Assembly (NCBI GenBank): GCA_963966185.1
Contig: CAWZYM010000327.1
Location: forward strand, 566,001 to 630,000
Direction of reading: 5' to 3'
DNA from: Rhabditoides inermis
Taxonomy: Eukaryota; Nematoda; Chromadorea; Rhabditida; Rhabditidae
Length of the DNA: 64,000 bases
The notes below the pieces were generated by a model. It had not been told where the DNA came from and searched no databases. It saw nothing but the letters and a program-made list of their open reading frames with translations. The first letter of the stretch is position 1. Each line of letters opens with the position of its first letter. A program made the position numbers and the translations under genes. Of the stretch, positions 46,626 through 62,216 are shown piece by piece.

Positions 46626-49600
46626 ATGTGGCTGTATGCGATGTGCGTAGCGTTGGCGGTCGGCGCGGTCGCTGCCGACTTCTCACTCGACGTACAGTAC
46701 AGTCTCGATAGTGCGTTATTTACAACGTTATTATTATTATTATTATTATTTATTTTCCTCATTACGATATCATTTTATTCAAACAATAGTATGATTGTTA
46801 GATTGGAAGTCGTCGCAGCCGTACGGCAGTGTGCAACTGCGCAAGTCGTACGATGGCAATTTCACCGGTGTCTTCTCCGCCGCCCCCGCCACCAAGTGAG
46901 TATCTTTCTGAAGTTTTTTTTTAAATAAATTTTATTGGATCCATACTTTTTTGTACCTGGAAACATTTTGTGTGTAAATTTCAATGTAATTAAAAATTAA
47001 ATGTTCACCAATAATGCAGGAGTTTTGCCGCTGATCTGTCTCGCAACAAGGAGTCGGTGCTGCGCCTGAAGACGACCAACAACGGCAAGACGTTCGAGAC
47101 GTCCGCCAAGCCGGTACGTGCTCTGGGCTAGTTTTTTTCTTCTTAATTTGATTTGATCGACTACGTTTCTTTTCATTCTAGTATGTAAATTTCGTCCAAC
47201 GTGAAAATGTACTGTAAATGTGAAAAGTGTGCTTCACGTTACAATGTTAGCGGCGGTGTTAATTATTTGTTCAATACAACCCTTTTTCACATAGCATGAA
47301 TCTAATCTTTATCACGAATTAGAGAGGGCGCGCAGCGCCCTCTCTTTTGGCTTAGGATAGGGCTCGCGCCAGAATTTTCAAGAAGCTCTATCCAAAAATC
47401 ATGTTAGCAGAAATGTGAACTCATCCAATTCATGTTAGTTAGATTCGCACGGTTCCGTAGGCCAGATCACTAATTGATGGCATCTTTGTATCTTTTCTCC
47501 GAAAGAAGTTATGAGCGATCTCGCGCACCCATGAGGTGAGAGGCCAGCGTGTGGGTGGGTGGATGTCGTGTCCGGTAACGCTGGCTCTCTGCCGAAAGCG
47601 TACTCTCTCGGCGTTTTCTGCGCGTGTTCTCCAACTAGCACTTTGAGTGTAGTTCGCCTCGCCGCCGCCAGCGTCTAATTCGCGCCGGGTTTGCGTTGTT
47701 TTGGGTTCCCTTCACTCGGCTAGCTCTCTCTCCCGGCAGGCGGGCAGGGCGGGCAGAGAAATTAACGACAGAGCTTGGGAATCAGAAACAGAAGAAATTT
47801 CTATGAAATTCAACAAAAGCACATATATTATCTGTTAAAAAGTACTTGCGTAAAGATATTAAGTTTGTCTTGACCCAATTCAACAAAAGCGCATGCATAA
47901 AACGTTTACAAATACTAACACAAACCTGCGCATAACGGACAGTGGACACTAACAGATGAAATATAACAATACACATGAATAACGTCATACGTCTAGAGAG
48001 AGAGAGAGAAGACGGAGAAAGAGAAGAGAGGAGAGAGAGAGAGGGGGGGGGAAAGAGAGAGGCGCAGGTTTGTTTTAGTATTTGTAAACGTTTTATGCAT
48101 GCGCTTTTGTTGAATTGGGTCAAGACAAACTTAATATCTTTACGCAAGTACTTTTTAACAGATAATTCCTAGCAGTGCTATGTTTGTTTCATGTTACAAT
48201 GTCAACTGCGGTGTAAATTAGTTCTTCAATACCTTTTTCCAATGCGACCTAATCTAGGCTTTATAACAATCAAGAATTCTTTGCAGTGTTTATGTTTCAC
48301 GTGGCAATGTAACAACCGATGAATCTATTGGTTCAATCTCTTTCTTTTTCCGAATTCTGTTATGCGAATCGTTATACGAGGTTATCAGAACACAGAACAC
48401 AACACAGAACACGGAATACAGAACACAGAACACATACATGAACCCGGTTGCAGTGTTCGGTGCTCTCGTCCCGCATGGTGCAGCAGTTGTGGATGGCTGT
48501 GGACGGCGAGCGACGCGCCCTCAACGGATTCACGCTCTACGCCGACCCCGTGCGTTGCCTGTTTGTTTGTTTACGTGTTTACTTTACCCGTCTTGATGAT
48601 TTTACTTGTACTTTCGGAAGTTACTACTTAGAAGTCTACTAGTCTACGTATTTCTATTTGTAAGCCTGTCTGCAGGTTGAAGAGTCGAACCAGGATTCCG
48701 TTGTGTAATTAGCTAATATATTCTTGTATATTAAAAAGAACCTTATACTTGTTTACCTGTTTGTTTACCTGCTTACTCATTCACTCCAGGCCTTCTCCTC
48801 CTCCTCCTCTGCCTGTGCCGACAGCGCGGAGCAGATGCACACCAGCGTCCACGTGCACACCATGGCCACCCTGCCGAGGTGGGTTGGGGTTGTAGTTTGT
48901 AGTGTTGATCGTTTCAAAGAATTAAGTTAGAGTTCATCCGCTGTGAACGTGTTCATGTTGTGAAACTTATTTCATTCGTTCTCGCAGTACGGAATTTGCA
49001 TGGGTTAAAATAATTTGCACGAAACAGCTGTACTATTGATGTAAATGAAACCATGTCGCACTAGTGTTGCAGTAGTAACGTATTGTTTGCATTTTGCATT
49101 ATAATCATATTGGTGGTACGAAAAGTTTGTAGAAATATACATAATAGAAAGTATCTTTTACGTTTACAATGAATCGTGAATGGTACGGAACGTTTATGTT
49201 CGTTGAAATTAATATTTAACTTTCAATTTTATAATGACTAGTAGACTAGTAATGTGTTGTAGCCCTGACACGGCGTCGTTCGTGCACAAGATGGAGCGGG
49301 AGAAGAAGGCGCGCCAGCACGGAGCCGAACAGGACAACAGGAGCTTCCTCGCAAAATACGTGGGTAGAAGAGGCACTGTGATGTGAACGGTTTTTAAACA
49401 TTTGATCGTCTTGTCAAATACGTGAGTTGAAAAGGATCATGTGCACTTTTTTTTTTAAAATTGAGTGTCAAAAATTAAAAAAAAGTGTCGGAAAAGTCAC
49501 TTGTGCACTTTTAATTTGATCGTCTCGCCCGCCGTGCTTATTACGGAACGTGAGAAAAGAAACGTGATGTGAACTTTTTGATTTGATCGTCTCGTCTCGT

Positions 49601-49890
49601 CATTTACTGTCATGGCCATTGTGATTGCGGGATTGTCAATTCATGTTATCACATGAACACTGAAAACTTATTTTGCACAATTCTTACGGGTATGAATCCA
49701 CGGAGCGTTCTTCGTTCCAGTGGATGTACAATTCTTGCTTTGGGTTATGTGTAATCTAGTTGTGATTTTTTTAACAGTTCTCACTTTATGTGGTTCTTTG
49801 TTTCAGTGGATGTACATCGTGCCGGTGGTGCTGTTTGTGGTGATCTCGAACGCTGTGAACCCGGACGCCGGCGAGGGAGGAGGACAGTAG
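46626..49890 (+). CDS. EMC10: ER membrane protein complex subunit 10
   Basis: Seven exons: 46626-46710, 46802-46895, 47020-47113, 48454-48549, 48790-48878, 49263-49359, 49807-49890; 212 residues, all phases consistent. Residues 1-17 (MWLYAMCVALAVGAVAA) are a signal peptide, followed by the lumenal domain. The recognisable signature is at the C-terminus: SFLAKYWMYIVPVVLFVVIS, a single membrane segment, then a glycine-rich tail (NPDAGEGGGQ), as in human EMC10 with its FFAKYWMYIIPVVLF and poly-glycine end. EMC inserts tail-anchored and multipass proteins into the ER membrane. The start codon follows the acceptor TTCCAG directly, so the transcript may be trans-spliced. Intron 3 (1.3 kb) contains an inverted-repeat element and a GC hairpin. 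Confidence 0.9.
47323..47345. other. GC-rich perfect hairpin in EMC10 intron 3
   Basis: AGAGAGGGCGC and GCGCCCTCTCT pair over about 10-11 bp around a 3-4 nt loop, followed by TTTT. It could be a terminator-like or small structured RNA element; the function is unknown. Confidence 0.55.
47829..48167. mobile_element. Inverted-repeat element in EMC10 intron 3, related to the head of family A
   Basis: About 104-bp arms, 47829-47932 and 48062-48167, are reverse complements; the ~130-bp centre holds a GA tract. Both outer ends read TTATCTGTTAAAAAG, and the order of motifs (AACAAAAGC-CATGCA, then ACAAACCTG) parallels the inverted-repeat head of family A at 116-399. Non-coding. Confidence 0.75.
48650..48724 (+). 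repeat. Dispersed intronic repeat (pair with 17812-17882)
   Basis: Second copy of the ~70-bp segment in EMC10 intron 4. Confidence 0.65.
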
Positions 49891-50666
49891 GGGAGAAGGA
49901 GGAGGAGGAGGAGGAAGAGCGAGAGGGGGAGGTGAGTGGTTGGATGTTGGTTGATCAAGTAGGGGAGAGATGGGATTTTGTGAGCAGTTCGCGAAGGAGG
50001 ACAGTAGGGGAGGAGAAGGAGAAGGAGGAGGAGCGAGAGGAGGGGTGAGTGGATAGGGGAGGGGGTTGTGGATCAAGTAGGGAGTGGAGAGATGGGTGTT
50101 TTGTGGACAGCCTGCTCTAGTATGAATGATTCTGTGAGTGGAGTGTATGCGCATATTCTGTGAAGGTATGAAGAAGAGTGGTCTTATAATTTATATTTTT
50201 TGTGAATTGTAAGTTTTACGTAATGCATTTGCACGAAATTGTTGTTTGAAGTGTAATTTTTCTGTCTAGTCCCTAGTTGACTTATTTATTCGTTATATAA
50301 AAGTACTGAATTGCAGGTCGCGATGGTCTGTGGCTCAACGTCGTGTTAGTCGTATTAGAAAGAGCTTTCTCTTGTCGTTATGATTTGCTATTATTGAGTG
50401 ATTAATAACTTATTGCGAATTCCGATGTGAATGTGATTGTTGTGTCTCGTTTTTCGTTTATAATAAGATTTTTTATTGATGCTATGTGCATGCGCGTTGG
50501 CTCTGAATTGATTGATTTCCCATTCTGTTGCGAAACAGTAACCATATCTTGATATTTGATTGATCGATTGTTTTGTATTTGTTTATCGACTGTTTACAGG
50601 AGACAGGGGTGTTGTGAGGCGAGGCGAGCGCGCGCATTCGAGGAGCAGAGAGAAAACGGAGGAGGC
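49891..50666 (+). other. EMC10 3' flank and BAP18-like gene 5' flank
   Basis: Contains two similar purine-rich copies near 49875-49930 and 49985-50045 sharing AGGACAGTAGGGGAG; the first spans the EMC10 stop codon. CTGTTTACAG near 50589-50599 could be an acceptor for a leader. Confidence 0.45.
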
Positions 50667-53766
<3,100 letters not shown>

Positions 53767-54835
53767 GAGGAGAAGGAGGAGGAAAAGAGAAGAGAGGAGA
53801 GAGATGCATGCTCGCACGCACACACAGTCTCAGTTGTTATCTGTGAACACTCACTTGTCAAGCCAGCTGTGAGAGAGACGGCACGGTTGACACTATCTGC
53901 CCCGCTCGAACCCCCTCCCCCCTCGCATGTTCACTCTGTACACATTAGAGAGAGAGAGATTACGTTTCTATGAATAGTTGTTGATTTTGTCCCTGTTGAA
54001 TCTTGCCACCGTTTTCTCCCTGTTCGTTTGCGTCGCCACGCCTCGTTTTTACATTGTTGTTTTACACACGTTTTGGTCAACAAAGTTGTGGAGTGATGTT
54101 GTACTGTGTTATTGGCGGTGTGTGGGTGGATGGAGAGTAGCGTAGCGGTGGTTGATAAGGGTAGAATGCGAATGAGTGACGACGAGCGAACGGGGAACAG
54201 AGGAGGTATGCAGTTTACACACTCGAGCTGTTTTCCAAAAGCTCGTCTCTCTCTCTCTTTTCTGGCAGGCGGTGTCTCGGCTGTTGCCGAGAGCCGGCTC
54301 TGTTCTCTCACTCTCTCACTAGGGTCCAACACATCGATCGCATATGCGGTGCGTGGGAGCTATCCTCTCACTGGCTCGCCTGAAACGAGGTTATCTCCCT
54401 GTGATGCGTTTCTTAGCGGGACGAGAGGCTTTGGTTGTTTCCGTGTTTCCAGCGCACAGGTGTATTGATTCGAATGCGATGGGTTTGTGTGCGAGTGGTC
54501 TTTGGGACTGGGTGGGTGTTTGTGTGTGAGAGAGTTATCGGGCTGCTGTGTCGTCCGTCGAACGAAAGAACGGCATGTCGTGTTTATTATTCGCCGCCCG
54601 TCTGCCTTGCCTGCAAATATATAGCATCGTCGTGTTGTGTCTTTGAAGAAGATTTGAACCAGTTCCGCATTGATTTGTGGCCCGCCCACTCAACACTTGC
54701 TGCGCATAGCGCGCCGATTGACAATTGGCGCGTGTTGCGCAATATTCGCCGCCTTGTTGTTTTTCTCGCGCGCCAAGTTTCGGTATTTGTTTGTTTGTTT
54801 ACTTGTTCATGTTTATATTTGCAGTCGGGCATTTG
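53767..54835 (+). other. Intergenic BAP18-like gene / aralar
   Basis: About 1.07 kb without a recognised gene. GTTTATATTTGCAG just before 54826 is an acceptor, so a non-coding or trans-spliced leader precedes the carrier gene. Confidence 0.45.
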
Positions 54836-57800
54836 ATGGACAGCTTCGCATCCGGCGGCTTCGATCATGTGCTCCACTCGCAGCGCGCCCGCTCTCTAGA
54901 CGGACGAAATGCCAACGATCCCGTGAGTTGTTTACATTGTTTACTTGTTTATTCGTGATTGATTGATTGTTCATATTGACCCGATTCATTGCATTACTGT
55001 TGACCTTGAATCGCGGGGCGCTGCCTGGTCACTTGGTTGTCTGGCCGGCGCTGTTGTTGTTTTTCGGCCGCTATCAGTCACACTCACCCCCTGACCAGTC
55101 TATGATATCATATCAGCACCGTGTCATATTTCAAACGTCTTATGAGTACATACTTTCCGGCGCGCGTCGCGCCAATGTTTTGCGTAATAGGTTGTACGGG
55201 GTAAGTGTGGCAAGTTATGCATCTAACGCGATACTCGGGTAGTACGAGTTGTAACAACAGCGGGGGAATAACACCGAGAATCGATGGCAAATCAATGCGC
55301 AATCGAAGAGTACACGTGCAATCCACATGCAGTGTGATGGATTAGATTGCGGATATGGAATGCATAAAGAAATGAACCTGGCTAATGATGAATGTGTCGG
55401 ATCGTAATATGCTTTCCTCATTCGCTGGTAGTGTTCAGTAGTAGGATAAACCTTGTACTGGATAAACAGGACACCGTTTCCAGTATCCACGTGGTTACAA
55501 GTGGTTGCATTATGATCGTCTTGTGTGGTCTCTCTTTCTGATGATTACTCTCCTCACTGTCCAATGTTTGCAGTTCCACTCTCACTCGTCGCCTCTGTCG
55601 CGCCTCGCCTCCCTGCTGCCCGCGGCCCGCACCGCGCAGTGCAATGTCGACTCGGCACTCGCCGCCAGGGGTAAGCGTATGCTCTATATTGATCTTCTGT
55701 TTTCGGATGTTTTGATACTGATTCGACTGTGATATTTTATGCGCGTGTCAGCGTCCCATCTTGTTTCATTCTCTTAACATGGAGTGTCGTTTAGGTCACA
55801 GAAACCGATGATGAACAAACTGATATCAGAGATACCCTAGGAGGTCACTAGCCGAAAACCGTTTTCAAATCCACATGACCGGCCATACGTTTCGAGATAT
55901 TTACATTTCAAATTTTGAAGCTAAACCGTGTGGATTGCTTTTGCGGACTGTCAATCTGATCGTGCGAGCTGTGAAACAGCGGCGGTGGCCTGGTGGATAG
56001 AGCGGTCGTCTGTCAAGCAGCAGGTCGTAGGTTCGCACCCTGTCGACGCACTTCATTTTGCCGATTCTCTCTGGACTTGTACTTTTTCGTTCGAAAAAAG
56101 GAGTCACGCATGGTGAGGCGATCATGTGGCATCCTTCGTCGGTATTTTTTTTCTCGAAATTTATGAAAATGAAGTTTAAAGATCGCCAACATTTTGTTAT
56201 TAGCCTTCAACAATACATATGACCGTTCGATTAGAAAAGAAAATGATGAGAGGAGTTTTATAGCAACTGCCCTATTGACACCAAAAAGTACAAGTCTGGA
56301 GAGACTCGGCAAAAGCAAGTGCGTCGACAGGGTGCGAACCTACGACCTCCCGCTTGACAGACCGACCACTATCCACTAGGCCACCGCCACTGTTTCACAG
56401 CTTGCGCGAACAGAGTGACAGGCCGAAAAAGCAATCCACACGGTTTAGCTCCCAAATTTGAAACGTAAATATCTCGAAACGTATGGCCGGTCATGTGGAT
56501 TTGAAAACGGTTTTCGACTAGTGACCTCCTAGGGTATCTCTGATATCAGTTTGGTCATCATCGGCTTCTGTGACCTAAACGACACTCCATGTAAGAAAGT
56601 ATCGTATCCGGATCGGGTTTTGAACAATATCCTAAATTCAAAATTGCACGTGATGTTTATCAATCTCGTTTATCATGGTTATATTCTATGTTGAGTGTGA
56701 AACGTAGTAGTCATGGTATCATGAAATGAGTTTGTTACTGTTCACCTATCTAGTATCCTGGATTCCAGATCCGACCCCGCGCATATCAGGTATTAATCAG
56801 TAGTAATCATCGTAGTAGTCAGGTATTCAGTTTATTACGTTTCACTCGAACATCTTTAACGATCGATAATATCGATTCTATTATAATATCCGCAATCGTC
56901 GATGACATTGCAGGTGCGATCCCGCGCGCGAACCCCGCGCATCTCCGCCCCATCTTCGACCGCTATGCCTCGAAGACGACCAAGGACGGCAAGACAGTCA
57001 TGACCAGCGAGGACTTCATCTGCCGGTGCGTACTGTAGTAGGGGTACTGTAGTCGTGTTTACGGTACTGTAGACATGTAATTAGTATCATTTTCCGGTGG
57101 GTAATAGGGGTACTGTATTCGTTACCATGATCTACTGTATATGTGCAATTACCACTGTTCAGCTGCCGGTGGATAGGGGTACTGTATTCGGCACCATACT
57201 GTAGACATGTAATCACCGCTGTTCAGCTACCTGGGCATGTTCCACTCTACTGACGGGAAGGAGTACAACCGGGAGAGTGTGCGTCTGCTCGCATCGGCCG
57301 CGGATACCACCAAGGACGGCGACATCTCCTTTGAGGAGTTCTGCGCGTTCGAGGCTATTCTCTGCAGGTGCGTAGCAAGCATGCATTGTTACTGACATGC
57401 GCAATGGGAGGTGATGGGTTCTTGAAACGTATGTTGTATTTTCACGTAAGTTGTTTGCCTTGCCTTGATGAGCCCAATTCAGTAGTAACAGTTGTTACGT
57501 GATAACTACAATTTGTAAAACAAATGTATTTTCAAACAAAGTTATAAGTTTTGCTATATAATCATATATTCCAGCCCGGACGCTCTGTACCTGACCGCCT
57601 TTGAGATCTTTGACCGCAATTCGTCCGATTCCATCACCTGCGACGAGTTTGAGGCGGTCATCAGGTGAGAGGCGATTGATTGATTGATTTGCGTTAATAT
57701 CGATTGATTATTTGATTGTGTAATTCCAGGCACACTCAGCCGCTGCACGACCATGACTTTGACTTCAGCTCGGACTTTATCAAGCGCTACTTTGGCAAGT

Positions 57801-59077
57801 GAGTCGGCGTTTGTGATTGACTCTTTAGCAGCTTGCAAGATGGTTGAAAAAAGTGAAAAAAAACGAGAAAAAAAACGGAGAAAAAGTACAAAAAAAATGA
57901 TTTTTTTTTGAAAAAAAGTGAAAAAAAATTCATTTTTTGTCAAAAAATGAATTTTTTTCACTTTTTTTCAAAAAAAAATCATTTTTTTGTACTTTTTTTC
58001 CGTTTTTTTTCTCGTTTTTTTTCACTTTTTTCAACCATCTTGCAAGCTGCTTTTACTTTTGAATGTTACTGGATGCTGCTCATCTGTTTTTTTCATATAT
58101 ATTTTACGTGCTATCCAATGAGTTTCGCTCTATCATCTCAATCAGCTGATTCACTGATTCACATTGTGTATGTTTTAAAGTGTCTCTCTCTCTCTATGTT
58201 TTGAATGCAATGGATGGCCTATGAGTGTTCTTTCATTCTCTGCGGACGCGTGGATAGCGCGTATTGATATTATCGAAGTTGGCATCTATCACGTACGCGT
58301 TTTTCTCATCCATGTAACCGCGGCGTTTCGATTTTTTCGCGTCCGGAGTGGCATAGATCATTTCTCTCTCCCAGCTGGACTGTAGGGTAGTGTGGTAGTC
58401 TTATCAGAATTATTCAGCCGAGATCACTTGTATGCACCAACGTTGCAGACTATGGGTTCAAACATTTTGGTTGAAAGGGAGAATGTGGAATATGTGTTTC
58501 ACTGTGCGAATATATGAAGGAGGAGGTTTCTGAAACAATCGGCTTGGAATCGAATAGTTTGCAGGGACAGAGAAAAAATGCAGGGGCTTCCTCCCCCCTT
58601 TTTTGAAACAATTCTGTAATTGTTTGGAATATTGGAATGTAGTATTTGAAGCGGAATGTAGCAAATATATGGATAAGGGAGTTTTTGAAACAAACAAATA
58701 AATAAAAATATGATTCATAAAATGTAATATTTTTCAGAGACAAGAAGCGGTCGATCTCGTACTATGCGTTCTGTCAGCTGCTGCATGATTTCTACGAGGA
58801 GCAGGGAGTGCAGGCGTTCAACAAGTGAGGAGGGGGAGGGAGAGAGAGAGGGAGGGAGGGAGAGGGGAGAGAGAGAAAGAGAGAGAGAGAGAAAGAGAGA
58901 GAGCTCATCCCCCTGTACAGGTACGACCAGAAGGGCGACGGCACGATCTCGTCGCTCGACTTCCAGCGTATCATGACTACCATCAAGGGCCACCTGCTCA
59001 CCGAGTTTGTCCGCCAGAACCTCATCGCCGTCAGTGGAGGCAGCGCCACCGGACACAAGGTCAGTTGATCGATTGAT

Positions 59078-59166
<89 letters not shown>

Positions 59167-62132
59167 TGACCACTCACTTGTGCATGCCATGTGTGTGCGG
59201 TGCGTGACCCTCACCCCCTTTTTCAGTTTTCATTCGCCTTTGAGAACGCGCGAGTGAGTTGTGCGAGCGAGGATGATGTTTTCGAAAAATTGATTGCTTC
59301 CTCTGTTTGCTGATCCCCGTGTTTGAGAGTACTGTATCTGTTAACTGTTACGGTATCGCTGTGTGTGGTGGTGAAGGTGTGGTGTTGTGCTGGGAGAGAG
59401 AGGTGGTAGGTTGTCGTGTCGTTCCTATCCCTTGTCACTCAACCCCTTGATTACTGTAGGTGATGTATGATTACGGTAGGCATGTTCAGGTGACGTTCCC
59501 GTATTATGCGGCGTTCAACAGTCTCCTCTCCAAAATGGAGTTGATCAAGAGGGTCTACACGAGCATTGCCAGGGGTGGGTCGATTTCGAATCATATTATA
59601 ATAATCTTTATCTTCCAAGAGAATATAGAGACACAGTAACACAACAGGAAGTGTACAGTGCGGCAAATATTGAGCTCACCATAGGCTAGCTGTACCAAAC
59701 ACCCAGCTACTGGGGGCTCCGCTTATGGGGCTCATGATTGTCTTATAGTTTTAACTAGTATGTACTTCACTCAAGTTGTGAGGTAATATTCACTCAGTTG
59801 AACACGTGACAAACACGTGCGGTTCAGCCAGGCTGACGTATATAGTGAAGTGAAGAGATGGCGCGAGTAGCGCCGCTGGCTGTAGACGATTGTAGGGGAT
59901 GTGGGATTCCCATCCCACCTATTTTTTGGGTGGCGTGACATGTCTTGATCAACAGTACAGAGTTTGTACATAGTTTGTTAATGCAGTACCGTGGTTATTA
60001 CAATATACGGTATTGATTGATGTGATTTGCAGGCAACCTGGACCTGGAGATGACGAAGGAGGAGTTTCTGCAGGCGACGCAAAGTTACGCGCAGATCACT
60101 CCCTATGAGGTGGGTTGGGGGAAAAGAGGAGAGTGGATAACTGGACAGGTTTGCGGTTAGAGTGCACACGGCGCAAGTAATTGATCTTGATATGTGCTCG
60201 TTTTCTAATAGATAATGTGAAACTTATATTTTTTTGTTATGTGAAAAAAAGAAGTTTCATTCTAACAGAAAAAGAGATGTGGTTTTCGTGATTCATGTAC
60301 GATAATGATTATGAATTTGAATTCTAGTTTGTCCATCATTGACGACTCTTCCTTGCAGGTTGAGATTCTGTTCCATCTGTCGGAGCTGGCCCATCCGGGT
60401 GTGAAGACGCTCTCCCAGCACGACATTGAGAGAATCGACCCCGAGAGGCTCAAGAGGGTGCGTGGGGAGGAGGAGGGTACTGTAGTAAGAGGGAGGGATA
60501 CTGTAGCGAGAAGGAGGGATATTGTAGCGAGAAGGAGGGATATTGTAGCGAGAAGGAGGGTACTGTAGGGAGACGGAGATATACTGTATCTTTCAGGTGT
60601 CGCACATGACCCGTCTGACCAACGTGAAGGCGGTGAACAGCAAGGAGGAGCGTGGAGTCGGCACGGCGGTGGGTGGGGAGGGTTAGAGAGAGAGAGAGAA
60701 AAAAAAGAGAGTGTGTGTCTGTAGTCGGATCTAGATCTAGAGGTCTATTGAGCGTTTGTTTTTTTCCTGAGTGGTGAGTGTTGAGACTCGAATGGAACAA
60801 ATATTAACAACTTTTTTGTATGTGGGTTCTATTGAGCCTCTGTTGCGTATTTGTTGTTGTTTTCTTATGCTTGCATTCCCTATAGATCATGGAGTCTGCG
60901 TACCGTTTCGCGATGGGTTCGATTGCTGGCGCGTGCGGCGCCACTGCCGTCTACCCCATCGACCTTGTCAAAACTAGGATGCAGGTAGGGAAGGGGGGTA
61001 TGTGAATGGAGCTTCAGTCGGGATTAGATTGGTAGAAGAGGTTGGTGTTAGTTGCAGGTATGTGAGGATCAGGTATCCAAAAGGTATTAACGGGAATGGG
61101 TGGTGATCTTGATGTTGCTCGTGTGCGAAACGTAGATTCCATTTTTTTTCGAGATACTTTATGAGTCATGTTTTTTTCTGTTTCCAGAACCAGCGCACTG
61201 GCTCTTTCGTGGGAGAGGTGATGTACAAGAACAGCATTGACTGTTTCCGCAAGGTCGTCAAGTTCGAGGGTGAGTGGATGTTATCCTATCCTATCTGATT
61301 AATCTTCATTTTACCTACTAGATCCACGTACTGACTATTGTACCATGAGCAGTGTTGATTTTTGATTTCGTATTTCGTTTCGAGGGTGAGTGGAGACAGA
61401 TATGCATCTGATTGATCCTTTTTTACCTACTGAAAATCATACACTGATTATCGTACTATGAGGAGTGGCGGTTAAACCTTGTCTCGAAACGTATTGTTGA
61501 CTGTATTTGCCTTGTTGAGGTCTGCTGGGTCTGTACCGCGGTCTGCTGCCGCAGATTGTGGGCGTGGCTCCCGAGAAGGCCATCAAGCTCACCATGAACG
61601 ATCTGGTAAAAGGGGGGGGGGGGTGCATTTGCATATTCAGATTGATGTGAGAAAGCGATGCGTGAGGAGATGATTGGAGACGTCTATTAGTTGAGTAACA
61701 GGAGAGAGAGGTGGTTAGGTTAAATGTGTAAGTTTTTTTGTACCGAGTAGGCCTGGCGAGGAGCAGGTGAGGGGAAGGAAGTCGTGTTGAACGAGGACAG
61801 ATGGTTGGCTAGGTCAGGGTAGTGGACGGGAGAGCGAGAGCTGGGAGAGGTTGATTAATTCGACGATTCCACGCGTAGAGCTGGTGAGAAGGTCTAGTGT
61901 AACGAGTAGGTGTGGTGAAGAGGCTGGTTGTGGTTAGATTGAAGTGACGAGTCCTTGCGTTGATGAGTAGATCATGATGTGAGTGACTGACAGACAGGCA
62001 GACAGAGTGATTGACAGACTGACAGACTGACAGACAGAGTGACTGACAGACAGACAGACAGACAGACAGACTGACTGACTGACTGACTGACTGACTGACT
62101 GACTGACTGACTGACTGACTGACTGACTGACT

Positions 62133-62171
<39 letters not shown>

Positions 62172-62184
62172 AGACTGACAGACT

Positions 62185-62216
<32 letters not shown>

